DNA of 7,841 nt. Source: a bacterium (GTDB lineage: Bacteria; T1Sed10-126). The DNA lies in NCBI GenBank assembly GCA_003557545.1, contig PWOD01000196.1, positions 1 to 7,841 on the forward strand, written 5' to 3'. Each line of letters begins with the position of its first letter. The first letter of the stretch is position 1. This document shows, one piece after another, positions 6,048 to 7,841 of this stretch. The notes beneath the pieces are model-generated. The model saw nothing but the letters and a program-made list of their open reading frames with translations, had not been told where the DNA came from and searched no databases. A program made the translations under genes and the position numbers.

Positions 6048-6115
6048 TTTTCTATCCTCCAGGCAGTTTGATTAATCCGATTTTTCATATCCTCTACTAT
6101 CTGTTTTTTAGCCAC
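6044..6115 (-). CDS. Possible 23-codon leader reading frame coupled to glpX (doubtful)
   Basis: A frame opens with GTG at 6113-6115 just after an in-frame TAG, and ends with a TGA that overlaps the glpX ATG as ATGA. The peptide would be a 23-residue basic, helical-looking sequence (start MAKKQIVEDMKNR). An internal ATG at 6086-6088 would give 14 residues. The glpX ribosome site GGAGG lies inside this frame. An ATGA overlap is typical of translational coupling. Against it, GTG has no clear Shine-Dalgarno upstream, and the AGAGG before the internal ATG is only two bases away, which is too close. It may be chance. Confidence 0.18.
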   Translation of the reverse strand: MAKKQIVEDMKNRINQTAWRIEK

Positions 6116-6138
6116 TGTTAAAAACTATTTAACTCTGC

Positions 6139-7841
6139 TCAAAACTCTTTAGGAGCTTTTTCATCCGGACACTGTTTCTGCAAACGTGCCAGGATATTGA
6201 GGGCGTCTAAAGGGGTGAGTTTTTCCAGATCGATATCCCGCAGGCGCTGGACCACCTGATAAGCCGGATTAAACAGATCAAACTGCTGTTTGAATCCGGT
6301 ATCATCAGTTTTGGCCAGCGCCTCATGAGTTTTTTCCTCCTCCAGCTCATGTAACACCTGGCGGGCCCGCTGAATCACAAGATCGGGCAGGCCGGCCAGT
6401 TTACCCACCTGAATACCGTAACTACGATCCGATTGTCCCTCCTCCACGTGCCGCAAAAAAACAATCTCATCCTCCCATTCCCGGGCTCGAACAGCCATAT
6501 TAAAAACATTGTCGAGTCGTGCCGCCAGCTCCGTAAGCTCATGATAATGGGTGGCAAACAGTGTCCGGGCATTTATCTCCCGGGCAATATACTCGACCAC
6601 CGCCCAGGCAATAGCCACTCCGTCATAGGTGCTTGTTCCGCGCCCTACCTCATCTAAAATTAATAGGCTGCGCTCAGTTCCATTATTAATTATATCGGCT
6701 GTTTCTACCATCTCAACCATAAATGTACTCTGTCCCCCGGCTAAAAAATCCAGTGCTCCAACCCGCGTGAACACCTGGTCAACCATCCCGATCTCCGCTC
6801 GAACCGCCGGCACAAACGAACCCATCTGGGCCATTATAGAGATCAAAGCCACCTGCCTTATATAGGTGCTTTTACCCGACATATTGGGTCCAGTAAGAAC
6901 AACAACACGGCGCTGCTCATCAACTGTTAAATCGTTAGGGACAAACTCCTCATCATGAATTACCTCAACCACCGGATGGCGGGATCTCTCCAGCTTCAGC
7001 CCCTCCTCCCAGCTCACCCGGGGACGCACATATCCACGCTCTCTTGCCAGTTCAGCCAGACCCACTATCACATCAAGATCAGCCAGAACATCAGCGTTGA
7101 CCTGAAGTTTTTCGAGATACTCCGAAACTCCCTCCCGCAACTCAATAAACAGTTTTTCCTCCAGGGCCAGAGCCCGCTCCTCAGCCCCTATAATCACCTG
7201 TTCCTTCTGCTTTAACTCCGGCGTAATATAGCGTTCAGAATTAGCCAGGGTCTGTTTTCTTTTGTAATCCTCCGGCACCTTCTCCAGATTGGCCTTGGTC
7301 ACCTCGATATAATAGCCAAACACCTTATTATGTCCTACTTTTAAAGAGTTGATACCGGTCCTTTCCCGCTCCTCCTTCTGCAGTTTTACTATCCATTCCT
7401 TGCCACCTCGCATCGCATCACGCAGCTCATCAAGTCGCTCGTTAAACCCATCCTGAAATATTTCCCCTTCAGAAATTTTTAACGGCGGATTGTCCACCAG
7501 CGCCCTGCCTAAACGCTGCCGCAGTGGTTTCAATTCATACAAACGCTGTTTCATTCGTTCAAACTCCGGAAGTTCCGGTAACATCTGCTTGATTGTCGGA
7601 ATCATCTCCAGACTACTTCCCAGGGCCTTAAGATCACGGGGGGTGGCCCGATTGGAGCCGATCTTACCAACTATCCTCTGAATATCAAACAGCTGCTGCA
7701 ACTGCTCCTTGAAGCGAGAGATCTCGGGACCATTTTCATAGAACCATTCCAATGAATTTAACCGTTGATTAATTTCACTGTCATTCAATAAGGGTTGAAG
7801 AATCCAACGGCGCAGACGGCGGCTGCCCATGGCTGTTTCAG
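6139..7841 (-). CDS. mutS: DNA mismatch repair protein MutS, C-terminal two-thirds (5' end beyond window)
   Basis: MutS recognises mismatches and small loops in DNA and recruits MutL using ATP. The frame is open to the right edge (Glu-Thr-Ala precede the Met at 7828-7830), so the mismatch-binding and connector domains are missing; by comparison with the family roughly 290 residues lie outside. Counting from that Met, the present part starts with the MG-R-LRRW lever motif. The clamp domain follows at about 120-270, with the NSLKVGHNKVFGYYIEVTK motif at 161-179. The ATPase comes next: Walker A GPNMSGKS at 314-321, Walker B LLILDEVGRGTS at 389-400, and the H-loop THYHEL at 427-432. The helix-turn-helix dimer element includes KLAGLPDLVIQRA (477-489). 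QFDLF at 516-520 fits the beta-clamp binding pentapeptide and leads into the C-terminal DxxxLTPLDAL tail. The signature loop reads GALDFLAGG where GASDDLAxG is usual. It is followed by glpX, not mutL. Confidence 0.97.
   Translation of the reverse strand, partial: ETAMGSRRLRRWILQPLLNDSEINQRLNSLEWFYENGPEISRFKEQLQQLFDIQRIVGKIGSNRATPRDLKALGSSLEMIPTIKQMLPELPEFERMKQRLYELKPLRQRLGRALVDNPPLKISEGEIFQDGFNERLDELRDAMRGGKEWIVKLQKEERERTGINSLKVGHNKVFGYYIEVTKANLEKVPEDYKRKQTLANSERYITPELKQKEQVIIGAEERALALEEKLFIELREGVSEYLEKLQVNADVLADLDVIVGLAELARERGYVRPRVSWEEGLKLERSRHPVVEVIHDEEFVPNDLTVDEQRRVVVLTGPNMSGKSTYIRQVALISIMAQMGSFVPAVRAEIGMVDQVFTRVGALDFLAGGQSTFMVEMVETADIINNGTERSLLILDEVGRGTSTYDGVAIAWAVVEYIAREINARTLFATHYHELTELAARLDNVFNMAVRAREWEDEIVFLRHVEEGQSDRSYGIQVGKLAGLPDLVIQRARQVLHELEEEKTHEALAKTDDTGFKQQFDLFNPAYQVVQRLRDIDLEKLTPLDALNILARLQKQCPDEKAPKEF

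Overview
The window carries five genes, all on the minus strand, so gene order runs from high to low coordinates. The first is the 3' two-thirds of mutS, cut by the right edge. It is followed by glpX (class II fructose-1,6-bisphosphatase), folB (dihydroneopterin aldolase), a secreted protein of unknown function with TPR-like helical repeats, and a very large secreted surface protein cut by the left edge. No tRNA, rRNA, CRISPR array, insertion sequence or prophage gene was found.

The organism looks like a bacterium, most plausibly a Firmicute (Bacillota). The MutS sequence style, the GlpX-type phosphatase, strong GGAGG-like ribosome binding sites, short intergenic gaps and an AT-rich promoter region all fit. 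The surface protein is extremely acidic (177 Asp/Glu against 37 Lys/Arg over 928 residues). This would suit a halophile, for instance a Halanaerobiales-like lineage, but that placement is inference.

Right half (about 4650-7841): mutS, glpX and folB form a tight co-directional housekeeping cluster with gaps of 91 and 46 bases and no obvious terminators. mutS is not followed by mutL. A 23-codon reading frame whose stop overlaps the glpX start codon (ATGA) fills most of the mutS-glpX gap, but its own ribosome site is poor. MutS and GlpX keep their catalytic residues, and each has an atypical residue pattern in an otherwise conserved motif.

Left half (1-4640): two consecutive genes encode exported proteins. 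The 397-residue protein has a signal peptide, a probable beta-rich N-terminal part and about three TPR-like repeats; it begins at TTG. The next gene runs 928 codons without a stop to the window edge. It has a signal peptide, a glycine-rich domain of the ALK/LTK type, two beta-rich linker modules, and then a tandem array of about 97-101-residue Ig/CARDB-like repeats that continues beyond the window. The 461-base AT-rich gap between these two genes holds two good sigma-A-type promoter candidates, one with a perfect 14-base inverted repeat in its spacer, and two weak terminator-like hairpins. This exported pair is the most unusual part of the window. Nothing here clearly shows an undescribed defence or mobile system.
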